DNA of 64,000 bases, taken from contig CAZQKR010000017.1 in NCBI GenBank assembly GCA_964594045.1, positions 30,229-94,228 on the forward strand. Direction: 5' to 3'. Made by a program: the position numbers and the translations under genes. Below, piece by piece: positions 45,290-54,108 of this stretch. This DNA is from UBA2365 sp964594045. GTDB taxonomy: Bacteria > Bacteroidota > Bacteroidia > Chitinophagales > Saprospiraceae. Numbering within the stretch: the first letter of the stretch is position 1; every line of letters begins with the position of its first letter. Below the pieces are notes generated by a model. The model made no database searches, was not told the DNA's origin, and worked only from the letters and a program-made list of their open reading frames with translations.

Positions 45290-46006
45290 GGCTCAACACA
45301 TATACGTCAGATGCAAAATTCGTCAATTATCCGTGGAATTAATTAGTTCAGCACAAAAATATCAGGTAAAATTTCGGGATGGATACCTGATGACAGAAAA
45401 AAGGAAATACTCACCCGGTTACTGAATTTTGGTACATACCAATTGATCATGCATTGAAGTTGTTTAATAATTATGTTGATTGCTGAAAATGGATGACCGA
45501 TCCTGAAAGGTGAATATCCGGTGGATATCCTGGGGAAGGACCACGAAGTGTAGGGTCAGCCAAAAAGTCAAGGTGAAGCTCTTTTTTGGATTATAAATAC
45601 TGACATGCTGAGCATCGTCAGTATCGCAGATGCTGACAAGCTCGCCTGACAAGTGCTGACATACAAAGTATCTCGTCAGTATTCGTCAGTATTCGTCAGT
45701 AATTTGTTTGGAAGCATTAAGATACATTTTTAAACAACTTCATTCAGCGAGCATCCAAAGTCAAAAGCCATTAACGCAAAATCGTATTTATGGACAGAGA
45801 AATTGTTGTCTGATCAAGCAGCGCTGAAGGAAATTGGGCTCCGGATCGACCATCCTGTTGCATTTACTCCGTTATTGAATTTCAATGACTCAGGCAGGTA
45901 AAATTATATTTATCGGGCTGGTCTGCTATATGTGAATTGACAACATTTTAATTTGAACGTCGATCTCTTCAGCATATATGGGATCTGTCCGCAAAGATTT
46001 CTGAAT
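45290..46006. other. Intergenic region with CTGAC/GTCAG repeats and a possible gene remnant
   Basis: No intact gene in about 715 bp. At 45599-45705 there are at least eight copies of CTGAC or its complement GTCAG in both orientations, ending with CGTCAGTATT three times in direct repeat. At about 45801-45901 (+) a frame reading LLSDQAALKEIGLRI resembles the first residues of XRE-type regulators and then stops; it may be a remnant. Confidence 0.4.
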
Positions 46007-47119
46007 TCATAAACTCACCACGAACCTGGTCCCCTTGTCGGGCACGCTTTCCACCTCTACCCTTCCATGGTACATATCCACCAGTTTCCTTACAATGCTC
46101 AGTCCAAGTCCTGAACCCGTGATATCCCTGGTTTTATCGTTTTTTATCCTATGGAATTCTGCGAACAATTTTGGTATGTCTTCCTCAGATATTCCGATAC
46201 CGGTATCCTCAACGATCACACGGATTTCATTTGGTAACTCCAGGATCGTAAAGAATACTTCACCGGATTCTTTGTTATACTTCACTGCATTGGACAGTAG
46301 ATTGTTAAAAATGATCTCCATTTCATTGGAATCTGCATTAAAAATAATCTCATCGGGCAGATTCATGTGGATCTTTATATTTTTCTGGATGGCCAGCGGT
46401 TCCACAGTATCTCTTGATATACGTGCAATTTCCACCAGGTCGACAGGTTTGATCTCCCTGTTTTTGACACCAGATTCCAGCCTCGTGATATCCAACATAT
46501 CCATGATCAGACTTCTCATACCTTTGATCCGCACCAATGAACGATCGATCATAGTTTCATAATCAGTGATATCCTCTCCGATCTGTTTGTCCTTCATGAT
46601 ATTGAGATAGCCTTCAACCGCATTGATCGGAGACTTGAGTTCGTGTGACAGAACGGAAAGAAACTGAAAGCGGTTTTGCTTTTCTGTCTTGTTCAGGTTT
46701 TTACCGATACCTTTCAGATAAACGTGTTTTGTGATCGCTTCCATCGCCGTTCTCAATTCCTGAGGCGTGAACGGTTTTGGCACAAAATTAAAGGCTCCCT
46801 GGTTGGTTGCCCTGACTGCAAGGTCCAGGTTGGCATAGGAAGTGATCATCATCACTTCCACACCGATCTGGTTTTTATTGATATACTCCAACACTTCTAT
46901 ACCCTGGATTCCCGGCAGCTTATTATCGAGAAGAACAATGTCGATATGGCCCTGATCGATCTGCTCAACAGCTTCTTCGCCTGACTCAACAGAGATCAGA
47001 TTGAAAGAGAAATCTGTTTCCAGGAAAGGGAAACTGACAGTAAATCCCCTCAGCACTCTTTCAATTCCTGACCGGATACCCGGCTCGTCATCGACGATCA
47101 ATACTTTTAGCGGTTCCAT
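46007..47119 (-). CDS. Receiver-histidine kinase hybrid (REC-HisKA-HATPase)
   Basis: A 370-residue cytosolic protein. An N-terminal receiver domain (KVLIVDDEPGIRSGIERVL; phospho-acceptor Asp65 in DIVLLDNKLPG) is followed by HisKA with His159 in FLSVLSHELKSPINAVEGY. HATPase_c follows with DTGIGISEEDIPKLF and GSGLGLSIVRKLV. Receiver-first kinases act as relays whose kinase activity responds to phosphorylation of their own receiver. It is 94 bp downstream of a receiver-only gene and the sensory hydrogenase kinase, and likely takes phosphate from that system. Confidence 0.9.
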   Translation of the reverse strand: MEPLKVLIVDDEPGIRSGIERVLRGFTVSFPFLETDFSFNLISVESGEEAVEQIDQGHIDIVLLDNKLPGIQGIEVLEYINKNQIGVEVMMITSYANLDLAVRATNQGAFNFVPKPFTPQELRTAMEAITKHVYLKGIGKNLNKTEKQNRFQFLSVLSHELKSPINAVEGYLNIMKDKQIGEDITDYETMIDRSLVRIKGMRSLIMDMLDITRLESGVKNREIKPVDLVEIARISRDTVEPLAIQKNIKIHMNLPDEIIFNADSNEMEIIFNNLLSNAVKYNKESGEVFFTILELPNEIRVIVEDTGIGISEEDIPKLFAEFHRIKNDKTRDITGSGLGLSIVRKLVDMYHGRVEVESVPDKGTRFVVSL

Positions 47120-47213
47120 ATTTTTGGTTTGTTTTGCATAAATTCAGGAGAATACCGGTCTGTTTCTGATCACCGGACATTCAGCCTCCGGAGCAAATTC
47201 CGGCTTTACAGTC

Positions 47214-47606
47214 TCAGATCTCCAGCAGTTTGTTGATCTCTCTCTGAAGTTGGTCAGGCCGGATGCCTTTTTCCAGGAAAAGGTCGGCTTTGATCCAGCT
47301 CCTGTCATCCATCGTTTCGAGTTTGAATACCATACCCGTTTCAGATGTAACAGCGGATGCTATGATGATGGGCACATCTGGGTATAATTGTTTTGAGCGG
47401 TAAGCCAGCACAAAACCGCTGTCCTGGGTTTCCATCATCAGGTCGAATATACAGAGATCAGGCTTGGTTTCTGCCAGTATCTGTTCTGCCTCTTTCCTGT
47501 TTTCTGCTTTGAGGACGAGCAATCCGAACCGTTCCAAAACCATGCTGGTCTGCAGTAAATAATCAGGATCATCGTCTGCGATCAATACAACTTTCTTATT
47601 TTCCAT
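47214..47606 (-). CDS. Receiver-only response regulator
   Basis: A 130-residue single receiver domain: VVLIADDDPDYLLQTSMVL with the acidic pocket and phospho-acceptor Asp55 in CIFDLMMETQDSG. An insertion-like FKLETMDDRSWIKADLFLEK lies between strands 4 and 5. There is no output domain. It starts 9 bp after the sensory hydrogenase kinase stop and precedes the receiver-kinase hybrid, so it is probably a phosphate shuttle between them. The regulator at 54109-54609 has a similar MM-containing motif. Confidence 0.88.
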   Translation of the reverse strand: MENKKVVLIADDDPDYLLQTSMVLERFGLLVLKAENRKEAEQILAETKPDLCIFDLMMETQDSGFVLAYRSKQLYPDVPIIIASAVTSETGMVFKLETMDDRSWIKADLFLEKGIRPDQLQREINKLLEI

Positions 47607-47615
47607 TGCTAAAAA

Positions 47616-49604
47616 TTAATTTGTGTTTGTTCTGGGTATTCTGATGTGAAATGCCGTTCCGGTTTCACCTGTTCCGGGATCCGTATTGGATTTCACTGTG
47701 ACATCACCCTTATGCATTTTTACAATTCCATAGATCAGCGGCAAACCAAGTCCGGTACCTTTACCGAGTTCCTTTGTCGTGAAAAATGGCATGAAAATCT
47801 TGTCCATATTTTCAGGCGGAATGCCGCAACCGTTATCCTTTACAATAAAATAAATGTTCCTTTCATCTCCATTGACAATGAGATTGATCTTTCCGGCTCC
47901 CGACATCGCTTCAACAGCATTTTTCATCAGGTTGGTCATCACCTGCATCATCTGGTCACGGTCGAAGAAGGCTACAGGGTCGCTGATCTCTGCGTTGAGT
48001 TCCAGACTGACCTCCTCCGGCCTGATGATATTGTCCATACTTTCGCTGCAAAAGTCAAGTACATTGACCTGAACAGCCTTGACCTGGTTTTTTCGGGCAA
48101 AATTGAGCAGGCCGCCCACGATTTTCTTGCAGCGCTCCGCCTGGTCAACGATCAGTTTAAGGTCCTTATAATTCTGACTGTCGGTATTGGTCTCCTCCAT
48201 CAGCAGGTTGGAATACATGGTAATGACCCCGAGCGGATTGTTCAGTTCATGAGCAATTCCGGCGGACAACTGACCCATATTGGCCAGCTTTTCTGACTGG
48301 ATCAAAGCCTGCCTGGCATCGGAAAGTTTTTCATTGGCAATGTTGAGCTGACCGATGGACTGATGCAGTTTTTCAATGGAATATGGCAGGCACATTTCAA
48401 TCTCGGCAAAACCATGAATGATGGCTTCTGCGTGATCCACACAGGTGTCATAACCGCATGCGCCACAATTGAGGAGGTCTTTTGATTCGTGTTTGCCCAT
48501 TGCTTCGAGCACCTCTGTCACTTTGGAGGAAGTGGGTTTGTGCAGCCTTCGATCCAGATTACGGAAAGACTGGCTCAGATCCAACGATTCAAAGCTTTTC
48601 ATCTGTGCTTCAAAAGCATCTTCTTCAATTCGCTGTAATTTCTCATTGACATATTCGCTCACTGCATTGCGTCTGGCATACAGCTTACCGTCGGGACTCA
48701 TACCCGGACCCATGATACAACCGTTGCAACACAGCAATTCGAGGTTTTTGCCCTTGAAAACACCTTCACCCATTTCTTTAAGGATGTCAATGAACACTTT
48801 TTTCCCTGAAGATACGATCATGTTGTTGGAAACCAGATCTTCCGAATTTCCGATCGTGTTCAGCATTCCTCTGGAAACCGGGAACAGCGCGCCTTTACCG
48901 GCGTAAGGCGGATCAAAATCAACGGGTTCCACCTTATTATGATCCAGATCCAGTGATGCAAAGATCTCCCTGAGTTCCCTGAATGTGATCACTTCATCCA
49001 CTTCGTTGCTTTCCCCTTTTTTGGCGATGCAGGGACCGATGAAAACTGTTTTTGCCTCGGCTCCGTACTTTTGTTTGAGTACCCTGACCGTTGCCACCAT
49101 GGGTGAAACGACCGGTACCAGTGAGTCCTTGATCTCCGGCATATAGTGTTCCACATAGTACACAATAGCAGGGCAATCCGATGAGATCCAGGTTTTGTCC
49201 ACATTATCCTGATACACCTTTTTATATTCTCTGGCCACGAGGTCCGCTCCGAAGGAAACTTCCACCACCCTGCTGAATCCCAATGTCCTCACCATGCCAA
49301 CAAATTGTCTGTAATCGTCCAGTTCACTGAATTCCGCAGCAAAACTCGGCGCAACACAGGCGATGACTTCTTCTCCACTTTCGAGTAAAGCCTGGACAGC
49401 GGGTTTGGTATCCAAAATAGCTTTTGCCCCCTGGCTGCAAACCAAAAAACAACTGCCACAGCCAATGCATCTTGAAGTCAGTATCTCCGCCTGTCCGTTG
49501 ACGATCTTGATCGCTTTCACGGGGCATTCCCTGACACATGAGTAGCACACCCGGCATCTGTTGGGTACCGTGCTGATCAGTTTTTCAATTTGTGCATGAG
49601 GCAT
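47616..49604 (-). CDS. Sensory [FeFe]-hydrogenase/histidine kinase fusion (HydS-like)
   Basis: A 662-residue fusion. Residues 17-60 hold two [4Fe-4S] motifs (CRVCYSCVRECP, CIGCGSCFLVC). Residues about 80-300 are an [FeFe]-hydrogenase large-subunit domain with all four H-cluster cysteines (C144, C192, C292, C296). C299 of the catalytic enzyme is replaced by Asp143, and the two H-cluster methionines are replaced by Gly190 and Leu290. Residues 380-405 form another Fe-S site (CGACGYDTC plus C405). A kinase follows: His452 in AGIAHELNNPLG, DNGCGIPPEN and GKGTGLGLPLI. Known group C hydrogenases of this type are H2 sensors. It lies 260 bp downstream of hydA. Confidence 0.92.
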   Translation of the reverse strand: MPHAQIEKLISTVPNRCRVCYSCVRECPVKAIKIVNGQAEILTSRCIGCGSCFLVCSQGAKAILDTKPAVQALLESGEEVIACVAPSFAAEFSELDDYRQFVGMVRTLGFSRVVEVSFGADLVAREYKKVYQDNVDKTWISSDCPAIVYYVEHYMPEIKDSLVPVVSPMVATVRVLKQKYGAEAKTVFIGPCIAKKGESNEVDEVITFRELREIFASLDLDHNKVEPVDFDPPYAGKGALFPVSRGMLNTIGNSEDLVSNNMIVSSGKKVFIDILKEMGEGVFKGKNLELLCCNGCIMGPGMSPDGKLYARRNAVSEYVNEKLQRIEEDAFEAQMKSFESLDLSQSFRNLDRRLHKPTSSKVTEVLEAMGKHESKDLLNCGACGYDTCVDHAEAIIHGFAEIEMCLPYSIEKLHQSIGQLNIANEKLSDARQALIQSEKLANMGQLSAGIAHELNNPLGVITMYSNLLMEETNTDSQNYKDLKLIVDQAERCKKIVGGLLNFARKNQVKAVQVNVLDFCSESMDNIIRPEEVSLELNAEISDPVAFFDRDQMMQVMTNLMKNAVEAMSGAGKINLIVNGDERNIYFIVKDNGCGIPPENMDKIFMPFFTTKELGKGTGLGLPLIYGIVKMHKGDVTVKSNTDPGTGETGTAFHIRIPRTNTN

Positions 49605-49865
49605 GGAATGTTATTTTTGATGTTCGGGCCCGGAAAGGAAGGCTTTCGCCCTCCATTCTCCAAACCAATTATAAAAAATTGCTTTTGCTTGATTCTATTA
49701 AATATTTAGCTTGATAGTCTTTTAGTCTTCAGTCTATTAGCTAGTGATGTTTGCCTTGATTTAAACTTCAATTTTGAGTCTTTTTATTGGCTTATGCCCG
49801 ATTTGCAAGCTAAACTCCTTCAGACTAACAGACTATACAGCTAACCAGCTTAAAAATTACAATGA

Positions 49866-51590
49866 CTATATGAATACTTCCCTTTTTGCATAATGCGTAT
49901 GCAGCAGGTGATGACTTTTTTCACTGAGCGGTTCACCAAGAAATTCATCATAGATCTGTTTGATCTCGGGGTTGCTGTGTGAAGTCCGGATGGTTTCTGT
50001 TGCGTCGATATTATACAGGCTGGCCATTCTCTTCCTGATATTTTCCTCATTGACTGTCAATGGTTGCCCTCCACCGTTGATACAGCCTCCCGGACAAGCC
50101 ATTACTTCAATGAAGTGCAGATCGCATTTGCCGTTCCTGACCTCTTCAATGATCTCTTTTACTCCGGCAAGTCCGTTGACGGCTGCGATATTCAGATCGA
50201 GGTCACCGATCCTGACGGTGGTTCTTTTGACCGGAGCAAAGCCTCTGAGCGCTTCGATCCGAAGATTGGACATTTCTTCACCAGTCACCATCTTGTGAGC
50301 GCTTCTGATGGCCGCTTCCATCACACCACCGGCAGCACCAAAAATTTTACCCGCCGTACTTCTTTGTCCCATGATCGAATCCACAGATTCCGGTTCCAGG
50401 TTATGGATGTCAATTCCGTAGATTTTCAGTAAACCAACCAGTTCACGGGTGGTTAAAACCGCGTCAACGTCGCTCATTCCATGGCGTGTCATTTCAGAAC
50501 GCTGTGCTTCAAATTTTTTGGCGATGCAAGGCATGATACCCACACTGTAAATATCATGAGGATCTATACCTTTCTTCTCAGCCCAGTATGTTTTGATCAT
50601 GGCACCCATCATCTGCATGGGTGATTTGGCTGAAGAAAGATGACCGAGGAGTTCCGGGGCAAATTCTTCCATGTATTTTACCCAGGCGGGGCAACAACTG
50701 GTAAACATCGGCAATTGTCCACCTTCTGTAAGTCTCTGGATCAACTCTGACCCTTCTTCCATGATGGTCAGGTCCGCGGTATAGGCTCCGTCGAATACGG
50801 TATTGAACCCAATTTTTCTCAGGCAGGCATTCAGCAGACCATAAACGTCTGTCCCTGCCGGAAGGCCGATCTCTTCAGCCATGGTCACGGAAATGGAGGG
50901 CGCATATTGAACAACCACATGCTTTTTGGGGTTATCCAGCGCTTCCATGATCTGTGCGTAATGATTCTTTTCGTAGAGAGCACCTGTCGGACAAACCATG
51001 ATACATCTGCCACAGTTGATGCAAGAGGAAGTGTTCAGACCTTTGTTGAAGGCAACTGCGATCTCGGCATTGCTGCCTCTGTTGATGAAATCGATCGCAT
51101 TGACACCCATGATCCGGTCGCAGGCATCAACGCATCTGCCACAAAGGATACATTTTGCAGGATCGCGCACCAGACTTGCTCCGGTATGATCCAGGTTTTT
51201 GAGGTTTTTAACCCCGTTGATCCTTCTCTCTCTAACACCCAGATCGCCAGACAAGGTTTGCAGCTCACAATTCATGTTTCTGACACAATAAAGGCAATCG
51301 TCCGGATGGTTGCTGAGCAAAAGTTCGACGATCACTTTTCTGCTTTCTGCAACCCGGTTGGAATGGGTCAGGATCTTCATACCTTCTTCTGCAGGATAAG
51401 AGCAGGAAGTGATGAGTTTGCCGGAATTAACATGTTCCACTACGCACATTCTGCAAGCTCCCGTGGGAAAAGTTTCCTTGATGTGGCATAAGGTCGGAAT
51501 TTTGATTCCCAGCCTGTTACAAACTTCGAGGATGGTTTCACCCTTGGTTGCTGTTACCTGTTTATGATTGATTTCCAGATTAATATTCAT
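49866..51590 (-). CDS. hydA: [FeFe] hydrogenase catalytic subunit HydA
   Basis: A 574-residue enzyme, the same length as Clostridium CpI with identical numbering of key residues. It has a [2Fe-2S] domain (C35, C46, C49, C63), a His-Cys3 [4Fe-4S] site (HPDDCLYC), and two more [4Fe-4S] clusters (CILCGRCVDAC, CINCGRCIMVC). The three H-cluster motifs are TSCCPAW (C299, C300), MPCIAKKFE (C355) and EVMACPGGCINGGG (C499, C503). It makes or oxidises H2. The ATG at 51590 is chosen; the open frame extends 74 codons upstream into hydB but that part is not conserved. It is the third gene of hydCBA. Confidence 0.97.
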   Translation of the reverse strand: MNINLEINHKQVTATKGETILEVCNRLGIKIPTLCHIKETFPTGACRMCVVEHVNSGKLITSCSYPAEEGMKILTHSNRVAESRKVIVELLLSNHPDDCLYCVRNMNCELQTLSGDLGVRERRINGVKNLKNLDHTGASLVRDPAKCILCGRCVDACDRIMGVNAIDFINRGSNAEIAVAFNKGLNTSSCINCGRCIMVCPTGALYEKNHYAQIMEALDNPKKHVVVQYAPSISVTMAEEIGLPAGTDVYGLLNACLRKIGFNTVFDGAYTADLTIMEEGSELIQRLTEGGQLPMFTSCCPAWVKYMEEFAPELLGHLSSAKSPMQMMGAMIKTYWAEKKGIDPHDIYSVGIMPCIAKKFEAQRSEMTRHGMSDVDAVLTTRELVGLLKIYGIDIHNLEPESVDSIMGQRSTAGKIFGAAGGVMEAAIRSAHKMVTGEEMSNLRIEALRGFAPVKRTTVRIGDLDLNIAAVNGLAGVKEIIEEVRNGKCDLHFIEVMACPGGCINGGGQPLTVNEENIRKRMASLYNIDATETIRTSHSNPEIKQIYDEFLGEPLSEKSHHLLHTHYAKREVFI

Positions 51591-51607
51591 TGTTACTTTA
51601 TTTGCCG

Positions 51608-53542
51608 TTAAAAAATATCGATAGCATCGAATTTGCACACATCGAAGCAGGCACCGCATGAAATACATTTTTCTTCGATGATGAAATGCGGAATTTTTTT
51701 GGCGCCAATGATGGCTTCTGTAGGGCATTTCCTGGCGCAGACCATGCAGCCGGTGCATTTTTCCACATCTATTTTGAAGGTCCGCAGTTCGGTACAAACA
51801 CCTGCCGGACATTTCTTGTCAAAAATATGCTCCTCATATTCATGCCTGAACCAGCGCAAAGTGCTCAACACCGGGTTGGGAGCGGTCTGGCCGAGTCCGC
51901 AAAGAGAAGTCTCCCGGATCACCTTACCCAGTTTTTCGAGTTGCATGACGCTTTTTATCCTTTCCAGCGGCTCATACCTTGCTTCATCGGTAGGTTTATG
52001 GGTGATGGTGTGCAGGATTTCCAGCATTCGCCTGGTGCCTTCCCGGCAAGGGATGCACTTACCACAACTTTCACGCTGTATGAAGTCCATAAAGAATTTG
52101 GCTACGTCTACCATACAAGTGTCTTCGTCCATCACGACCAGTCCCCCTGAACCCATCATGGCACCTACTTTGATCAGGGATTCGTAATCGATCTGTATAT
52201 CCAGGTTTTCCTCGGTAATACAGCCGCCGGAAGGTCCTCCGATCTGCACTGCCTTGAATTTTTTGTCATTGGGTATACCGCCTCCGATCGTGAAAAGCAC
52301 CTCGCGGATGGTTGTACCCATCGGCACTTCCACCAGGCCGGTGAGGGCAATTTTTCCTGAAAGGGCGAAGACTTTGGTGCCCTTGCTGTTTTCGGTACCC
52401 ATAGCAGCGAAATGATCCACTCCCAGTGAGATGATCTCAGGAAGGTTGGACAATGTTTCGACGTTGTTGATGATGGTAGGTTTATGGAAAAGGCCGCTGA
52501 CAGCCGGGAATGGAGGTCTTGGTCTTGGCATTCCGCGTTCTCCTTCGATGCTGTGAATCAGCGCTGTCTCTTCACCGCAAACGAAAGCGCCTGCACCTTT
52601 TTTGACTTTGATACTGAATTGCACATCTGTTCCGAAAATATTTTCTCCCAATAAACCATACGCTTTGGCCTGTTCAAGTGCGATATTGAGCCTTTCAATT
52701 GCCAGCGGATATTCTGCCCTGATGTACACGTAAGCCTTGGTTGCGCCTATTCCGTAAGCGGCGATGGCCATGCCTTCGATGAGTCTGTGCGGATCACCCT
52801 CGATCACGGCTCTGTCCATGAAAGCACCCGGGTCACCTTCGTCGGCATTGCAGATCAGGTATTTCTGATCGGCTTCTGTCTGGAAGGCAAATTTCCATTT
52901 TCTTCCGGTAGGGAAACCTCCGCCTCCTCTTCCGCGCAGACCGGACAATTCGACCATTTCACACACTTCCAGAGGGTGTTTTGTGTGGATCAGGCTGAGA
53001 TAACTCTGGTAACCGCCGGTTGCGATGTATTCTTCGATGCTGACAGGATTTACAATGCCGCAGTTCTTGAGCACCAGGCGGCTTTGTGGTTTGAAGAACG
53101 GATGCTCCTGGTAGAAAGGCACTTCCACCCAGGCTTTATTTTCGGATGAAGGAAACTGGCACATAACATGTTCCCTGTTCACTTCAAGCTGGAAAACTCC
53201 GCTAAGCAGGTCGTTGACCAATCCTGCATCCACTTTTTCAAAGGAGATCCTGTTGTAACCGGGCAATTGGACATCGAGTATCGGTTCGGAAGAACACAGG
53301 CCGATACAACCCACTTCGATCACTTCTGCGTCGATGGTCTTTTCTGACAGGTAATCCCTGACAGCTTTAAGTGTTTTTGCAGCACCGGCACCAAGACCGC
53401 AGGTACCAGCACCGATGAAGATCACCGGCTTGGTAACTGTCTCCCTCCTCAAAGCTGAGAGCGTGGGTTGAACAGCTGCATTAGTGGTTGCAATTTCCGG
53501 ATTTTTGAGCAGATCCAGCAATAAAAATTGTGTTGTTTCCAT
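51608..53542 (-). CDS. hydB: NADH-binding flavoprotein subunit HydB (NuoF-like)
   Basis: A 644-residue protein. An N-terminal thioredoxin-like [2Fe-2S] domain (C48, C79, C83) precedes the NuoF core with GLRGRGGGGFPTGRKW (residues 202-216, NADH/FMN binding) and NADEGDPGAFMDR. An SLBB-like part, the [4Fe-4S] motif CGKCIPCREGTRRM, and a C-terminal pair CTGCMVCARKCP/CISCGACFDVC follow. With HydA and HydC it forms a trimeric hydrogenase; homologues bifurcate electrons between NAD(H) and ferredoxin. The start overlaps the hydC stop by one base. Confidence 0.95.
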   Translation of the reverse strand: METTQFLLLDLLKNPEIATTNAAVQPTLSALRRETVTKPVIFIGAGTCGLGAGAAKTLKAVRDYLSEKTIDAEVIEVGCIGLCSSEPILDVQLPGYNRISFEKVDAGLVNDLLSGVFQLEVNREHVMCQFPSSENKAWVEVPFYQEHPFFKPQSRLVLKNCGIVNPVSIEEYIATGGYQSYLSLIHTKHPLEVCEMVELSGLRGRGGGGFPTGRKWKFAFQTEADQKYLICNADEGDPGAFMDRAVIEGDPHRLIEGMAIAAYGIGATKAYVYIRAEYPLAIERLNIALEQAKAYGLLGENIFGTDVQFSIKVKKGAGAFVCGEETALIHSIEGERGMPRPRPPFPAVSGLFHKPTIINNVETLSNLPEIISLGVDHFAAMGTENSKGTKVFALSGKIALTGLVEVPMGTTIREVLFTIGGGIPNDKKFKAVQIGGPSGGCITEENLDIQIDYESLIKVGAMMGSGGLVVMDEDTCMVDVAKFFMDFIQRESCGKCIPCREGTRRMLEILHTITHKPTDEARYEPLERIKSVMQLEKLGKVIRETSLCGLGQTAPNPVLSTLRWFRHEYEEHIFDKKCPAGVCTELRTFKIDVEKCTGCMVCARKCPTEAIIGAKKIPHFIIEEKCISCGACFDVCKFDAIDIF

Positions 53543-54009
53543 TATACTTCTTCCTTTACTTTATACGAATCCAATATCACTTTCAGCGAACCAGCAGTCA
53601 CTTTGGCATGGAATTCACCGTTGATACAAACCACCGGTGCAAGACCGCATGCGCCGATGCAGGCGACCACTTCGATGCTGAACAATCCGTCCCTTGTAGT
53701 GCTTCCGGCCTTGATTTTGAGGTGTTTTTCAATTTCTGAGAGGACCGTGGCGGAACCGAGCACATGGCAGGCTGTACCTCTGCAAATCTGGATATGATAT
53801 TTGCCTTTGGGTTCGAACCTGAATTGATTATAAAAGGTTGCCACTCCGAAAATCTTGCTTGTCGGGATATGCAAAGTCTGTCCTGTCCGGACGATCGCTG
53901 CTTCAGAGAGGTAGCCTTCAGCTTCCTGGATTTCCTGAAGCAACGGGATCAGGGCGTCCTTTCCGCTTCCTTTGTAGTTTTCAATGATAAGATCTAATGA
54001 TGAATCCAT
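53542..54009 (-). CDS. hydC: NuoE-like [2Fe-2S] subunit HydC
   Basis: A 155-residue thioredoxin-fold [2Fe-2S] protein. An N-terminal helical bundle is followed by GVATFYNQFRFEPKGKYHIQ, ICRGTACHVLGS with the first two cysteines (CxxxxC) and VACIGACGLAPVV with the last two (CxxxC). It relays electrons between HydB and HydA. It is the first of the three structural genes and lies about 100 bp after the receiver-only gene, with an inverted repeat in between. Confidence 0.95.
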   Translation of the reverse strand: MDSSLDLIIENYKGSGKDALIPLLQEIQEAEGYLSEAAIVRTGQTLHIPTSKIFGVATFYNQFRFEPKGKYHIQICRGTACHVLGSATVLSEIEKHLKIKAGSTTRDGLFSIEVVACIGACGLAPVVCINGEFHAKVTAGSLKVILDSYKVKEEV

Positions 54010-54064
54010 AGGTAATGATATTTAAGATTAACATGTGCCCGATACACGGTCATTTTTTTTGCAT

Positions 54065-54100
54065 GACGGGTAATGTTCCGGTTTATGGAGGCTACCCGTC
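54065..54100. repeat. Inverted repeat between receiver gene and hydC
   Basis: GACGGGTA (54065-54072) pairs perfectly with TACCCGTC (54093-54100) around a 20-nt loop. It lies within the presumed operon and could be an RNA processing or attenuation element that sets the level of hydCBA relative to the regulators. Confidence 0.5.
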
Positions 54101-54108
54101 CCTTCTAA

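Noticed and set aside
45464..45652. Minus-strand gene of 62 codons
   Set aside because: No start context, no family, and it runs into the CTGAC repeat cluster; judged a chance frame.
47646..48296. Plus-strand open frame of 216 codons
   Set aside because: It lies entirely opposite the kinase part of the sensory hydrogenase gene and has no recognisable domain; it is a shadow frame.
50907..51491. Plus-strand open frame of 194 codons
   Set aside because: It is opposite hydA, whose Fe-S motifs are intact, and its translation resembles no family.
51591..51812. Longer N terminus for hydA
   Set aside because: The frame is open for 74 more codons, but this part is Cys/His/Arg-rich noise antisense in character to the hydB Fe-S motifs and is not part of HydA. 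The ATG at 51590 gives exactly the CpI length.
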